A DNA stretch of 64,000 bases from Novosphingobium sp. AP12. Its GTDB lineage: Bacteria; Pseudomonadota; Alphaproteobacteria; Sphingomonadales; Sphingomonadaceae. The notes beneath the pieces are model-generated. The model was not told where the DNA came from. It did no database searches and saw only the letters and a program-made list of their open reading frames with translations. The stretch covers positions 124,001 to 188,000 of the forward strand of contig NZ_AKKE01000009.1 in the NCBI RefSeq assembly GCF_000281975.1, written 5' to 3'. Below are positions 9,457 to 17,538 of the stretch, piece after piece. A program made the position numbers and the translations under genes. Every line of letters starts with the position of its first letter. Position 1 is the first letter of the stretch.

Positions 9457-9585
9457 TAGGAATTCCTCACTTTTCCATTTCCCTGAGCCCGGATCCTCTG
9501 TCGTTCCGGTGCGACCCGAAGACTCGACGGCGTGACCTTTTGGACTGGTTGCCGTATGCATACCTGTCATGGGATTGTAAAGGGG

Positions 9586-9598
9586 TGGTATCAGACCA
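9586..9598. promoter_or_regulatory. Candidate GntR-type operator upstream of the TonB receptor
   Basis: The dyad TGGTATCAGACCA lies ~130 nt upstream of the receptor start and overlaps the stop codon of anmK. Its half-sites (TGGTMT) resemble those of NagR/DasR-type GntR regulators, whose gene is in this island. A minus-strand TACAAT (9574-9579) next to it could be a -10 element. The binding partner is an inference. Confidence 0.4.
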
Positions 9599-10694
9599 AT
9601 TCGGGAATTCTGGTGGGTGTCCAGATCGTCCCGCCGGTGAGCGGGCGAGGGGCCCCGGTGGTGCCAGGGAAGGTCAGCGGCAGCCCGCGAAGGCTGCGGG
9701 CGGCGAGGAAGGCCATGGCCTCTGCCTCGACGAAATCGCCGCGCAGGCCCGCTTCGTCCGCCGTCCGGCAATCGCCGAGCAGGTCGCGCAGCGCCTGCAT
9801 CAGCGTGGGATTGTGGCTCCCGCCGCCGCAGACGATCCAGACCTTCGGCGGAGCGGGCAAGGCCCGCGCCGTCAGCGCCACGGCCGCCGCGGTGAAGGCG
9901 GTCAGCGTCGCCGCCGCATCCTCCAGCGAACGCGCGTCGGCCCATTCGAGCGGAAAGTCGTAGCGGTCAAGCGACTTCGGGCCTTCTCCCCGGAAATGCG
10001 GGTGCGACAGCAGTTCCGCAAGGACCTGCGGATCGACCGTGCCGGCTGCGGCGATCCGCCCACCGTCGTCATAGCGCGCGCCGCTGCGAGCCTGCACCAC
10101 CCGATCGATGAGCCCGTTGCCCGGCCCAGTATCGAAGGCGACGAGCGCCCCGTCCGCGCCGATCCACGTCAGGTTGGCCACTCCGCCCAAGTTTAGAAAC
10201 GCCACCGGACCTTCGAGACCGAGCCGCTCTGCAAGTGCCGCGTGATAGGCCGGAACCAGCGGGGCGCCTTGCCCGCCGGCCATGAGATCGTCCTGCCGCA
10301 TCTGCGCCACGATGGGCGCATCAAGGGCATCGGCAAGCACCTGCGGATCGCCGATCTGCACGGAAAGCCGCCGTTCCGGCCGGTGCAGCAGCGTCTGGCC
10401 GTGGAAGCCGACCAGGTCTGGTGCGCGCCCGGCCTGAGCGATCACGTCCCGCCCGGCGCGAACGTGTGCGCGCTCGATCACATCGGCGGCAACCGCGAAG
10501 GAGGCGGGCTCGTCGCCGAAGCCGTTCCACTCTAGCGCGTCCTCGGTGGCGCGCTCCATTGCCGCGCGTTCGGCGGCGCAAAACGCGATCATCGCCGAGG
10601 GGCCGAACGCATCGATCCTCTCGCCGTCGGTCTCGACCAATGCGACGTCAACGCCGTCGAGCGAGGTTCCGCTCATGAAACCCATGACCAGCAT
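9591..10694 (-). CDS. anmK: Anhydro-N-acetylmuramic acid kinase AnmK
   Basis: 367 residues from the ATG at 10694, the normal AnmK length. The N-terminal motif MGFMSGTSLDGVDVALVE (GTSxDG) marks the ATP-binding region, GFHGQTLLH follows near residue 95, and GPGNGLID and CGGGSHNP appear further on. The enzyme opens the 1,6-anhydro ring of anhydro-MurNAc and phosphorylates it to MurNAc-6-P, the MurQ substrate. The start overlaps the stop of the PP2C-like phosphatase gene by one base (TGATG), implying translational coupling. A TTG one codon earlier (10697) is less likely. It is in the recycling/catabolic island with murQ, nagA and dld. Confidence 0.96.
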   Translation of the reverse strand: MLVMGFMSGTSLDGVDVALVETDGERIDAFGPSAMIAFCAAERAAMERATEDALEWNGFGDEPASFAVAADVIERAHVRAGRDVIAQAGRAPDLVGFHGQTLLHRPERRLSVQIGDPQVLADALDAPIVAQMRQDDLMAGGQGAPLVPAYHAALAERLGLEGPVAFLNLGGVANLTWIGADGALVAFDTGPGNGLIDRVVQARSGARYDDGGRIAAAGTVDPQVLAELLSHPHFRGEGPKSLDRYDFPLEWADARSLEDAAATLTAFTAAAVALTARALPAPPKVWIVCGGGSHNPTLMQALRDLLGDCRTADEAGLRGDFVEAEAMAFLAARSLRGLPLTFPGTTGAPRPLTGGTIWTPTRIPELV

Positions 10695-11551
10695 CAACGC
10701 TCACCGTCCCAGGTGCAGACCACCAGGCTGGCATCGTCGTGGCGCTTCACGCGGGTGAAACGGTGCAGCGAATCGGGCTCCGTCTCCAGTGCGCGCAGCC
10801 GTTCGAGCCAGCGCAACCGGTCCGCATCATCCGAAAGGGTGAGCAGGTCCTGCGGGTGCGCGGCGCCGAAAAGCTCGATGAGGCGCAGGAATCCGTCACT
10901 TGCCACAGCAAAGCGCTGGCCCGGCACGACCGGGATGGTCGTCTGCCAGACATGGTCGGCCGCCGCCGGATCGGTGCCGAGCACCCAGTAACCGCCCTCG
11001 CGGTTCATCATCTGCCGGTTGGCGCGAAGGCGCGGCAGGAGCTGGGCTTTCAGCGCCTCGGGCGTGATCGCGGGGTCGGCGTCGAGCAGCGCCCTGGCCG
11101 CCTGAAGCGTGCCGGCTTCGATAGCCTCGTGCGAGGAAACACCGTAAATCCGGGCTTCTCCGGCGTCATCGACGGCGGCGACGCGGCAGTCGGCGAGGGT
11201 GGTGAACTCGGCCGTGCCGTCCAGGATACGGACCATCGCGAAGGCGGCCGAGGGCAGCTCGTGCGGACCCTGAGCGGGTCGGACCGCCTCGCGCCCGAGC
11301 GCCTCGGCGCAGCGCGTCATGACGGTGCGCAGGACCTCGATCGTAGCCAGTACCGGGCTTTGAGCCAGCACCTCGGCCATCAGGCGGTTCGCGGTTCGCG
11401 CCAGCCAGGCCGCGTCGCTGGGCTCTTCCAGCAGGGCGCCGCCGATGCCGGTGGCGCCGTCGATCACCCAGGCCGCGTTGCCATGATGGCCCACCGCGTC
11501 CTCGTTGACATCTCCCTGCCCATCGGAGGCGGCAATGTCGATCTTGAGCAT
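10694..11551 (-). CDS. PP2C-like protein phosphatase domain protein
   Basis: 285 residues resembling PP2C/PPM serine/threonine phosphatases. Acidic metal-binding motifs are recognisable: NEDAVGH near residue 17, AAWVIDGATGIGG near 27-39, FAVASDGFLRLIE near 215-228 and a C-terminal HDDASLVV. No other domain and no signal peptide are seen, so it should be cytoplasmic. Its stop codon overlaps the anmK start (TGATG), and it is the first gene of the pair transcribed away from the amino-sugar catabolic operon. A phosphatase here may dephosphorylate a protein or a sugar phosphate; the target is unknown. Family assignment is good, role unassigned. Confidence 0.8.
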   Translation of the reverse strand: MLKIDIAASDGQGDVNEDAVGHHGNAAWVIDGATGIGGALLEEPSDAAWLARTANRLMAEVLAQSPVLATIEVLRTVMTRCAEALGREAVRPAQGPHELPSAAFAMVRILDGTAEFTTLADCRVAAVDDAGEARIYGVSSHEAIEAGTLQAARALLDADPAITPEALKAQLLPRLRANRQMMNREGGYWVLGTDPAAADHVWQTTIPVVPGQRFAVASDGFLRLIELFGAAHPQDLLTLSDDADRLRWLERLRALETEPDSLHRFTRVKRHDDASLVVCTWDGER

Positions 11552-11648
11552 GGGACTCTCCCTTGTGCTACCCTGTTGGCCGAACCGGTATCATCACATG
11601 ACCGATAGACAAAACCAATTGAATGCCACTTGCTCCAAAAATCGAAAC

Positions 11649-11661
11649 TGGTATGCGTCCC
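11649..11661. promoter_or_regulatory. Weak second match to the candidate GntR-type site, divergent promoter region
   Basis: TGGTATGCGTCCC agrees with the better dyad at 9586-9598 in 9 of 13 positions and lies 5 nt before the start of the SIS-domain gene, in the ~114-bp region between the two divergent operons. It is recorded because both operons are expected to share a regulator. Confidence 0.2.
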
Positions 11662-11665
11662 GAAC

Positions 11666-12745
11666 ATGACATTGACGACACCTAAGCCGCCCTTGGCGTC
11701 ACCGAGCGTGACCGAAACCCAGATGGCGCGCGAAGCCCGCGGAGCACCCGCGCGCTGCGCGGAGCAGTTGCGCCTGAACGCCGAGCTCGTCCGCGATGCC
11801 GGGCGCCGCCTTCGCGAGCTTGCGCCGCCCTTCGCCGCGACTCTGGCGCGCGGCAGTTCGGACCAGGCTGCGGCCTTCGGCAAGTTCCTGCTTGAGACCC
11901 ATGCCCGGGTCCCGGCGCTGAGCCATGCGCCTTCGGTCGGTTCGCTTTATCATGCGACTTCGCCCAACTTCCGGGGCGTGCCGCTCATCGCGATCTCGCA
12001 GTCGGGCCGCAGCCCCGACCTGCTCGCCGCCGCCGAGGACGCGCGTGCTCAGGGCGCGGTGGTGATCGCGATCGTGAACGATGCCGCCTCGCCGCTGGCA
12101 GAGCTGGCGCAGATCGTGATCCCGGTTCACGCCGGGGCGGAAACGAGCGTTGCGGCGACCAAGAGCTTCGTCTGCACCCTCGTCGCGCTGACCCATCTCG
12201 TCGCCGAGTGGAGCCAGGACGCGGCCTTGCTCGCGGCGCTGGAAACCGTCGGCGACGTGCTGGAAGATGCGGCGAATGCGGACTGGACGGGCGCGGTCGA
12301 ACTGCTCAAGGATGCCAGCGAGATGCTGGTGCTCGGGCGCGGGCCCACGCTGCCGATCGCCGGAGAGGCCGCGCTCAAGCTGAAGGAGACCTCGAGCCTG
12401 CACGCGGAAGCCTTCAGCAGCGCCGAAGTGGCGCACGGGCCGATGACTCTGGTGGGCGAGGGCGACCCGGTGCTGGCGCTGGCGCCGCTCGACGTCGCGC
12501 GCACGGGCCTTCGCGAACGGCTCGAGGACTTCGCCGCGCGCGGGGCCCGCGTGATCGCCGCCGGCATGGCCGAGGACGTCGCGCCCGCCGGGCTGGTGCT
12601 GCCCTCGCGCACCGAGGTCCACCCGGTGATCGGCGCGATCGCCCAGATCCAGAGCTTCTACGGCCTCGCCAACGCGCTCTCGCTGGCGCGCGGCCGCAAC
12701 CCCGATGCGCCGCCGCATCTCAACAAGGTCACGCGCACGCTATGA
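11666..12745 (+). CDS. SIS-domain aminosugar isomerase/deaminase (GlmS-like; probable glucosamine-6-phosphate deaminase)
   Basis: 359 residues from the ATG at 11666. It resembles the isomerase half of GlmS without the glutaminase domain: two SIS domains, the first around residues 35-180 (LARGSSDQAAAFGKF, IAISQSGRSPDLLAA, ATKSFVCTLVALTHL) and the second around 195-345 (LVLGRGPTLPIAGEAALKLK, SSLHAEAFSSAEVAHGPM). Such stand-alone proteins (NagB-II type) convert GlcN-6-P to fructose-6-P and ammonia in GlcNAc operons. It is the first gene of the plus-strand operon and its stop overlaps the nagA start (ATGA). The first in-frame ATG at 11630 would add 12 unlikely residues. Confidence 0.88.
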   Translation: MTLTTPKPPLASPSVTETQMAREARGAPARCAEQLRLNAELVRDAGRRLRELAPPFAATLARGSSDQAAAFGKFLLETHARVPALSHAPSVGSLYHATSPNFRGVPLIAISQSGRSPDLLAAAEDARAQGAVVIAIVNDAASPLAELAQIVIPVHAGAETSVAATKSFVCTLVALTHLVAEWSQDAALLAALETVGDVLEDAANADWTGAVELLKDASEMLVLGRGPTLPIAGEAALKLKETSSLHAEAFSSAEVAHGPMTLVGEGDPVLALAPLDVARTGLRERLEDFAARGARVIAAGMAEDVAPAGLVLPSRTEVHPVIGAIAQIQSFYGLANALSLARGRNPDAPPHLNKVTRTL

Positions 12746-13896
12746 CGACGGTTCAGGCTCTTGTCGGCGCGCGCGTCGTTCTGGCGGACCGGGTGGTCGA
12801 GGGGCAGGCGCTGCTCATCGAGTCTGGCCGCATCGCCGGGCTCGTCGCGGCGGACGCGCTGCCGGAAGGCTGCGAGGTCCGGGACTTGGGTGGTGGCTGG
12901 CTGCTGCCGGGGTTCATCGACACGCAGGTGAACGGCGGCGGCGACGTGCTGTTCAACGACATGCCCAACATCGAGGGCATCCGCGCCATCGCGGCAGCGC
13001 ATCGGCGCTACGGCACCACCGGCATCCTGCCCACGCTCATCAGCGACTACCCGGCCGTGGTCGAAGCGGCGATCGAGGCGGGTGAGGCGGCGCTGGCGGC
13101 GGCCGTTCCCGGCGTGCTGGGCGTCCACATCGAAGGCCCGCACCTCAACCCGGTGAAGAAGGGCATCCACGACCAGACGCGCTTCTCGGGGATCGACGAG
13201 GCCGTGGTCGCGCGGCTGACCGTGCCGACCACCGGGCGCCGGATCGTCACGCTCGCTCCCGAACTGGCGCCCGAGGGCACCGTGCGAGCGCTGGCCGAGG
13301 CGGGCGTGCTGGTCTGCGCCGGGCACAGCCTCGCCGACTACGACCAGACCCGCGCCGCGCTGGCCGAGGGGCTGGTCGGCTTCACCCATCTGTTCAACGC
13401 GATGACGCAGTTCCTCAGCCGCGAGCCCGGCATGGTCGGCGCCGCGCTGGAGGACCGCGCCAGCCACTTCGGCCTGATCGTCGACGGCCTCCACGTCCAC
13501 CCCGCCGCCCTTCGCGTCGCCCTGCTGGCGCGCGGGATCGACGGCGCGATGCTGGTGACCGACGCGATGCCCCCGGTGGGCGGCCAGTCGGGCCGCTTCA
13601 CGCTGATGGACCAGGACATCGCCGTGGTGGACGGCACCTGCCGCGGGCCGGACGGGACGCTGGCGGGCTCGGCGCTCACCATGTCGCAGTCGCTGCGCAA
13701 TGCGATGGACATGCTCGGCTGCGATATCGTCGCGGCCTCGCGCATGGCGAGCGGCAACCCGGCGCGGTTCCTGCGGCTCGACGGCGAGACCGGCGCGATC
13801 GCGCCCGGTCTGCGCGCCGACCTTGTCCACCTCGATGACGAACGGTGCGTGACGGCGACCTGGATCGGCGGCGCACGCGAGGATACCCGCGAATGA
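12742..13896 (+). CDS. nagA: N-acetylglucosamine-6-phosphate deacetylase NagA
   Basis: 384 residues, the usual NagA length. It is an amidohydrolase-fold enzyme with the characteristic LLPGFIDTQVNGGGDVLFND near residues 54-73, GVHIEGPHLNP (metal ligand Glu), CAGHSLADYDQ, GFTHLFNAM, GLIVDGLHVHP and LVTDAMPPVG. It removes the acetyl group from GlcNAc-6-P, the shared product of MurQ and GlcNAc kinase, giving GlcN-6-P for the upstream SIS-domain deaminase. ATGA overlaps on both sides (with the SIS gene and with the GH84 gene) show a tight operon. The start is fixed by the overlap. Confidence 0.96.
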   Translation: MTTVQALVGARVVLADRVVEGQALLIESGRIAGLVAADALPEGCEVRDLGGGWLLPGFIDTQVNGGGDVLFNDMPNIEGIRAIAAAHRRYGTTGILPTLISDYPAVVEAAIEAGEAALAAAVPGVLGVHIEGPHLNPVKKGIHDQTRFSGIDEAVVARLTVPTTGRRIVTLAPELAPEGTVRALAEAGVLVCAGHSLADYDQTRAALAEGLVGFTHLFNAMTQFLSREPGMVGAALEDRASHFGLIVDGLHVHPAALRVALLARGIDGAMLVTDAMPPVGGQSGRFTLMDQDIAVVDGTCRGPDGTLAGSALTMSQSLRNAMDMLGCDIVAASRMASGNPARFLRLDGETGAIAPGLRADLVHLDDERCVTATWIGGAREDTRE

Positions 13897-14957
13897 CGCC
13901 GGAACTGGGTCTCATCGAAGGCCGCTTCGGCCGCGTGTGGAGCGAGGAGGAGCGGCTCTACGTGGTGCGCACGCTGGCCGCCGCGGACTACGGGTTCTAC
14001 CACTATGGCCCCAAGGCCGACCGCCCGATGCGGCGCGAGTGGCGCACGGGGCACGACGCGGCGCGGACGGCGCAGCTCAGGCGCCTCTCCGCCGAGTGCC
14101 GGGGGCTGGGCATGCGTTTCGGCATGGCGATCACGCCGGTGGGTTCGACCCACCCCTTCGATGCCGAGGCCCGCGCGGACCTCACGCGCCGGATCGCCGA
14201 CCTCGACGCCATCGGCATCGACGACCTCGCCGTGCTGTTCGACGACCTGCGCGGCGACATGCCGCAGCTCGCCGCGCGGCAGGCGGAAGTGGTGAACCTC
14301 TGCGCCGGGCTCACCAAGGCCACGCGCGTCTACACCTGCCCGACGTACTACTCCGACGACCCGGTGCTCGACCTCGTGTTCGGCGACCGACCGTCGGACT
14401 ACCTCGGCGAACTCGGTCGCCTGCTCGACCCGGAAGTGCAGGTCTACTGGACCGGCGAGGAAGTCTGCTCGCGCGAGATCGGCCCTGCGCATCTGGCGCG
14501 CGTGGCCGGCGAACTCGGCCGCCCGGTGTGCCTATGGGACAACTATCCGGTCAACGACGGCGCCCGCATGTCGCGCTTCCTGCACCTGCGCGCTTTCACG
14601 GGCAGGCCCTCGGCCATCGGCGCGCATGTCTCGGGTCATGCGATCAACCCGGCGATCCAGGCCCACCTCGGCTGCATACCGGCGCTGACGTTGCCGATGC
14701 TCTACGCCGAGGGCGAGGACTACGCCTACGGCGCAGCCATCGGCGAGGCCGCGCGCCGCCTGCTCGGAGATGAATTCGCGGTAATGTTGCAGCAGGACCT
14801 TCCGGCGCTGCAGGACGTGGGGTACGAGCGTCTGGGCACCCGGACGGAGCGCCTGCGTTCACGCTATGCCGTCCTCGACCACCCTGCCGCGCGCGAGATC
14901 GTGCGCTGGCTCGACGGCGACGACCTGATGACCGACGACGAGGTCCAGACCCAGTAG
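13893..14957 (+). CDS. GH84-family beta-N-acetylglucosaminidase (cytoplasmic)
   Basis: 354 residues forming essentially a bare GH84 catalytic domain (O-GlcNAcase/hyaluronidase-like). The family's landmarks run in order: LIEGRFGRVWSEEERL near the N-terminus, YHYGPKAD, GMAITPVGS, the catalytic Asp pair in LAVLFDDLRGD near residue 112, VYWTGEEVCSREI and LWDNYPVND. There is no signal peptide, so it should act in the cytoplasm. GH84 uses substrate-assisted catalysis through the 2-acetamido group. In this operon it probably releases GlcNAc from imported disaccharides or GlcNAc-anhydro-MurNAc, a job usually done by NagZ (GH3). It overlaps nagA (ATGA) and is followed 5 nt later by dld. Confidence 0.88.
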   Translation: MTPELGLIEGRFGRVWSEEERLYVVRTLAAADYGFYHYGPKADRPMRREWRTGHDAARTAQLRRLSAECRGLGMRFGMAITPVGSTHPFDAEARADLTRRIADLDAIGIDDLAVLFDDLRGDMPQLAARQAEVVNLCAGLTKATRVYTCPTYYSDDPVLDLVFGDRPSDYLGELGRLLDPEVQVYWTGEEVCSREIGPAHLARVAGELGRPVCLWDNYPVNDGARMSRFLHLRAFTGRPSAIGAHVSGHAINPAIQAHLGCIPALTLPMLYAEGEDYAYGAAIGEAARRLLGDEFAVMLQQDLPALQDVGYERLGTRTERLRSRYAVLDHPAAREIVRWLDGDDLMTDDEVQTQ

Positions 14958-14962
14958 GCACC

Positions 14963-16675
14963 ATGGCACCAGTCCGCGACACCCAGCTCCTGGCCTCCCT
15001 GACCGCCGCCGTCGGCAAGCGGCACGTGCTGACGAGCCCGCGCGCCACGGCCCGCTTCCGCAAGGGCTACCGCACGGGCGAGGGCCCGGCGATCGCGGTT
15101 GTACGGCCCGGCAGCCTGGTCGAGCTGTGGCGCGCCGCGCAGGCCTGCGTGGCGGCGGACGTCTCGATCATCATGCAGGCGTCGAACACCGGGCTGACCG
15201 GCGGATCGACGCCCGACGGCGCGGACTATCCCGGCGGCCTCGTCATCATCAGCACTACGCGCCTCGATGCGCTTAAGGTGATCCGGGGCGGTGAGCAGGT
15301 GCTCTGCCTGCCGGGCACCACGCTTTATGGCCTCGAACAGGCGCTGCGTCCGTTCGGCCGCGAGCCGCATTCGGTGATCGGCTCCTCCTGCCTCGGCGCG
15401 TCGGTGGTGGGCGGGGTGTGTAACAACTCGGGCGGCTCGCTGATCCGGCGCGGTCCGGCCTATACCCAGCTCGCGCTCTATGCGCAGGTCCAGCCGGACG
15501 GCTCGCTGACGCTCCACAACCACCTCGGCATCGACCTTGGCGACGATCCAGAAACGATGCTTTCGCGCCTCGACCTTGAACGGTACACCGCCGCCGACAT
15601 CGACCCGGCGGACGACAGGTGGGCGCACGACCACAGCTACGCCGCGCATGTCCGCGACATCGACAGCGACGCGCCCGCCCGCTTCAACGCCGACCCGCGC
15701 TGCCTGTTCGAAGCCGCCGGGAGCGCGGGCAAGCTGATCGTCTTCGCCGTCCGCCTCGACACGTTCGCGCGCGAGGACGAGACGACCACCTTCTACATCG
15801 GCACCAGCGAGCCGAACCGCCTGACCGACCTGCGCCGCACCATGCTGCGCGACTTCGATACCCTGCCGATCGCGGGCGAGTACATGCACGAGGTCGCCTT
15901 CGACGTGGCCGACCGCTACGGGCGCGACATGTTCTTCGCCATCGAGCGGCTCGGCACCGACCGGCTCCCGGCGCTGTTCGCCGCCAAGTCGCGATTCGAC
16001 GGCGTGCTGGGCAGCGGCCTCAGCGACCGGCTGATGCAGTGGGCTGGCCGGTTCATCCCCGACCACCTGCCGCCCCGGATGCGCGAATACCGCCGCCGCT
16101 TCGTGCACCACCTGATCCTCAAGGTCCCGCGCGAGCAGGTCGCGGCGGCGCGCGTGCTGCTCGCCATGCTGTTCCCCGGCGGCGAAATTGCCGACCACTT
16201 CGAATGCACGCCCACGGAAGCGGCCAAGGCATTCCTCCACCGCTTCGTCGCGGCGGGCGCGGCGGTCCGCTACCGCGCCGTCCACCGGGACGAGGTCGAA
16301 GACATCGTCGCCCTCGACGTGGCGCTGCCGCGCAATACCCGCGAATGGCAGGAGACGCTGCCGCCCGAGCTTGCGGCGCAGACCATCCACGCGCTCTACT
16401 ACGGGCACTTCTTCTGCCAGGTGTTCCACCAGGACTACATCGTCCGTAAGGGCACCGGCCCGCTCGCCTTCGAACACGCGCTCTGGGCCCTGCTTGACGC
16501 GCGCGGGGCGCAGTATCCCGCCGAGCACAACGTCGGCCACCTCTATATCGCGAAGCCCTCGCTGGCGCAGTTCTACCGCAGCATCGACCCGCGCAACCAG
16601 CTGAATCCCGGCATCGGGCACACCTCGCGCGAACGCGACTGGGCCGGCGCCGAGGCCTCCGGAGACCACCCATGA
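14963..16675 (+). CDS. dld: Respiratory FAD-dependent D-lactate dehydrogenase (quinone-linked, Dld type)
   Basis: 570 residues, matching the E. coli Dld type in length and layout. An FAD-binding PCMH domain occupies the first ~200 residues (PGSLVELWRAAQACV, IMQASNTGLTGGSTP, VVGGVCNNSGGSLIRRGPAY). The Dld-specific cap and membrane-association region follow, ending with YPAEHNVGHLYIAKP and RNQLNPGIGHTS. It oxidises D-lactate to pyruvate, passing electrons to quinone at the inner membrane. Its place in the amino-sugar operon is explained by MurQ, which releases D-lactate from MurNAc-6-P. The stop overlaps the start of the following kinase (ATGA). Confidence 0.93.
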   Translation: MAPVRDTQLLASLTAAVGKRHVLTSPRATARFRKGYRTGEGPAIAVVRPGSLVELWRAAQACVAADVSIIMQASNTGLTGGSTPDGADYPGGLVIISTTRLDALKVIRGGEQVLCLPGTTLYGLEQALRPFGREPHSVIGSSCLGASVVGGVCNNSGGSLIRRGPAYTQLALYAQVQPDGSLTLHNHLGIDLGDDPETMLSRLDLERYTAADIDPADDRWAHDHSYAAHVRDIDSDAPARFNADPRCLFEAAGSAGKLIVFAVRLDTFAREDETTTFYIGTSEPNRLTDLRRTMLRDFDTLPIAGEYMHEVAFDVADRYGRDMFFAIERLGTDRLPALFAAKSRFDGVLGSGLSDRLMQWAGRFIPDHLPPRMREYRRRFVHHLILKVPREQVAAARVLLAMLFPGGEIADHFECTPTEAAKAFLHRFVAAGAAVRYRAVHRDEVEDIVALDVALPRNTREWQETLPPELAAQTIHALYYGHFFCQVFHQDYIVRKGTGPLAFEHALWALLDARGAQYPAEHNVGHLYIAKPSLAQFYRSIDPRNQLNPGIGHTSRERDWAGAEASGDHP

Positions 16676-17535
16676 CCTACTACCTCGGCATCGACGCAGG
16701 CGGCAGCAACTGCCGGGCCCGACTGGTCGACGCCGCCGGCGCGGTCATCGGCCACGGCAAGTCGGGCACCGCCAACGCGCGCATCGGCATCGAGGCGCTA
16801 TACGAGACGCTGCTCGAAACCGTCGACCAAGCGGTGGCCGAGGCGGGGCTTTCGGTGGAACAGCGCGGGACGATCCACGCCGGCATGGGCATCGCCGGGA
16901 TCACCCGCCCCGGCGTGCGCGAGGCGCTGGCGGAGCTGGACTTCGGCTTCGCCTCGGTCGCCTACTCGACCGACGCCGCTATCGCCAACCTCGGCGCGCA
17001 TGGCGGGCAGGACGGGGCGATCCTCATCATCGGCACCGGCAGCGCCGCGTTCCTTCGCATCGATGGCGAGGAGTTCACCATCGGCGGTTACGGCTTCCCG
17101 ATCTCGGACGAGGGCAGCGGAGCCGCGCTCGGCCTTTCGGCCATGCGCCATGCCCTGCGCGCGCTCGACGGGCGGACCCGCAAGACCCCGCTGAGCGTCG
17201 CCGTGACCGAGCGCTTCGGCCACGACACCGCGCAGGCCATCGCCTGGATGGATACCGCGAGCCCCCGCGACTACGGGACCTTCGCGCCGCTGGTGATGGA
17301 CTACGCCGAGGCCGACGACGTGATCGCCCGCTCCATCGTCGAGAATGCGGCCGGGCACATCGAACGTTTCATCGAAACCATCTTCGAGCGCGGCGCCACC
17401 CGCTGCACGCTCGTCGGCGGGCTGGCCCCTCGCATGAGCCCATGGCTGCGCTCACGCACGGTCGAGCGCCTGAGCGCGCCGCTGGGCGATTCCCTCGACG
17501 GCGCGCTGAGGCTGGCTGGCTTCGCGGCGGGCTGA
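16672..17535 (+). CDS. BadF/BadG/BcrA/BcrD-type ATPase, probable N-acetylglucosamine or glucosamine kinase
   Basis: 287 residues of the ASKHA kinase fold. The N-terminal phosphate-1 motif LGIDAGGSNCRARLVD is followed by AGITRPGVREALAEL, STDAAIANLGAHGGQDGAIL with IIGTGSAAF (phosphate-2), GGYGFPISDEGSGAALG and, near the C-terminus, LVGGLAPRM (adenosine motif). This family includes the cytoplasmic GlcNAc kinases NagK and GspK. It is the last gene of the aminosugar operon, starting within the dld stop codon. It would give GlcNAc released by the GH84 enzyme a route to GlcNAc-6-P and NagA. It meets maeB head-to-head, with only 3 bp between the stop codons. Confidence 0.88.
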   Translation: MTYYLGIDAGGSNCRARLVDAAGAVIGHGKSGTANARIGIEALYETLLETVDQAVAEAGLSVEQRGTIHAGMGIAGITRPGVREALAELDFGFASVAYSTDAAIANLGAHGGQDGAILIIGTGSAAFLRIDGEEFTIGGYGFPISDEGSGAALGLSAMRHALRALDGRTRKTPLSVAVTERFGHDTAQAIAWMDTASPRDYGTFAPLVMDYAEADDVIARSIVENAAGHIERFIETIFERGATRCTLVGGLAPRMSPWLRSRTVERLSAPLGDSLDGALRLAGFAAG

Positions 17536-17538
17536 GGC

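Noticed and set aside
9554-9563. GTATGCATAC palindrome upstream of the first TonB receptor
   Set aside because: Short, perfect but isolated, and without a partner elsewhere in the island; the nearby TGGT dyad is the better operator candidate.
9457-9945. N-terminal extension of the first TonB receptor
   Set aside because: The open frame continues 163 codons upstream, but a signal peptide and ribosome site mark the ATG at 9456, and the extension overlaps anmK.
12658-13830. 390-codon minus-strand frame opposite nagA
   Set aside because: nagA is certain on the plus strand with overlaps on both sides; this frame is a shadow.
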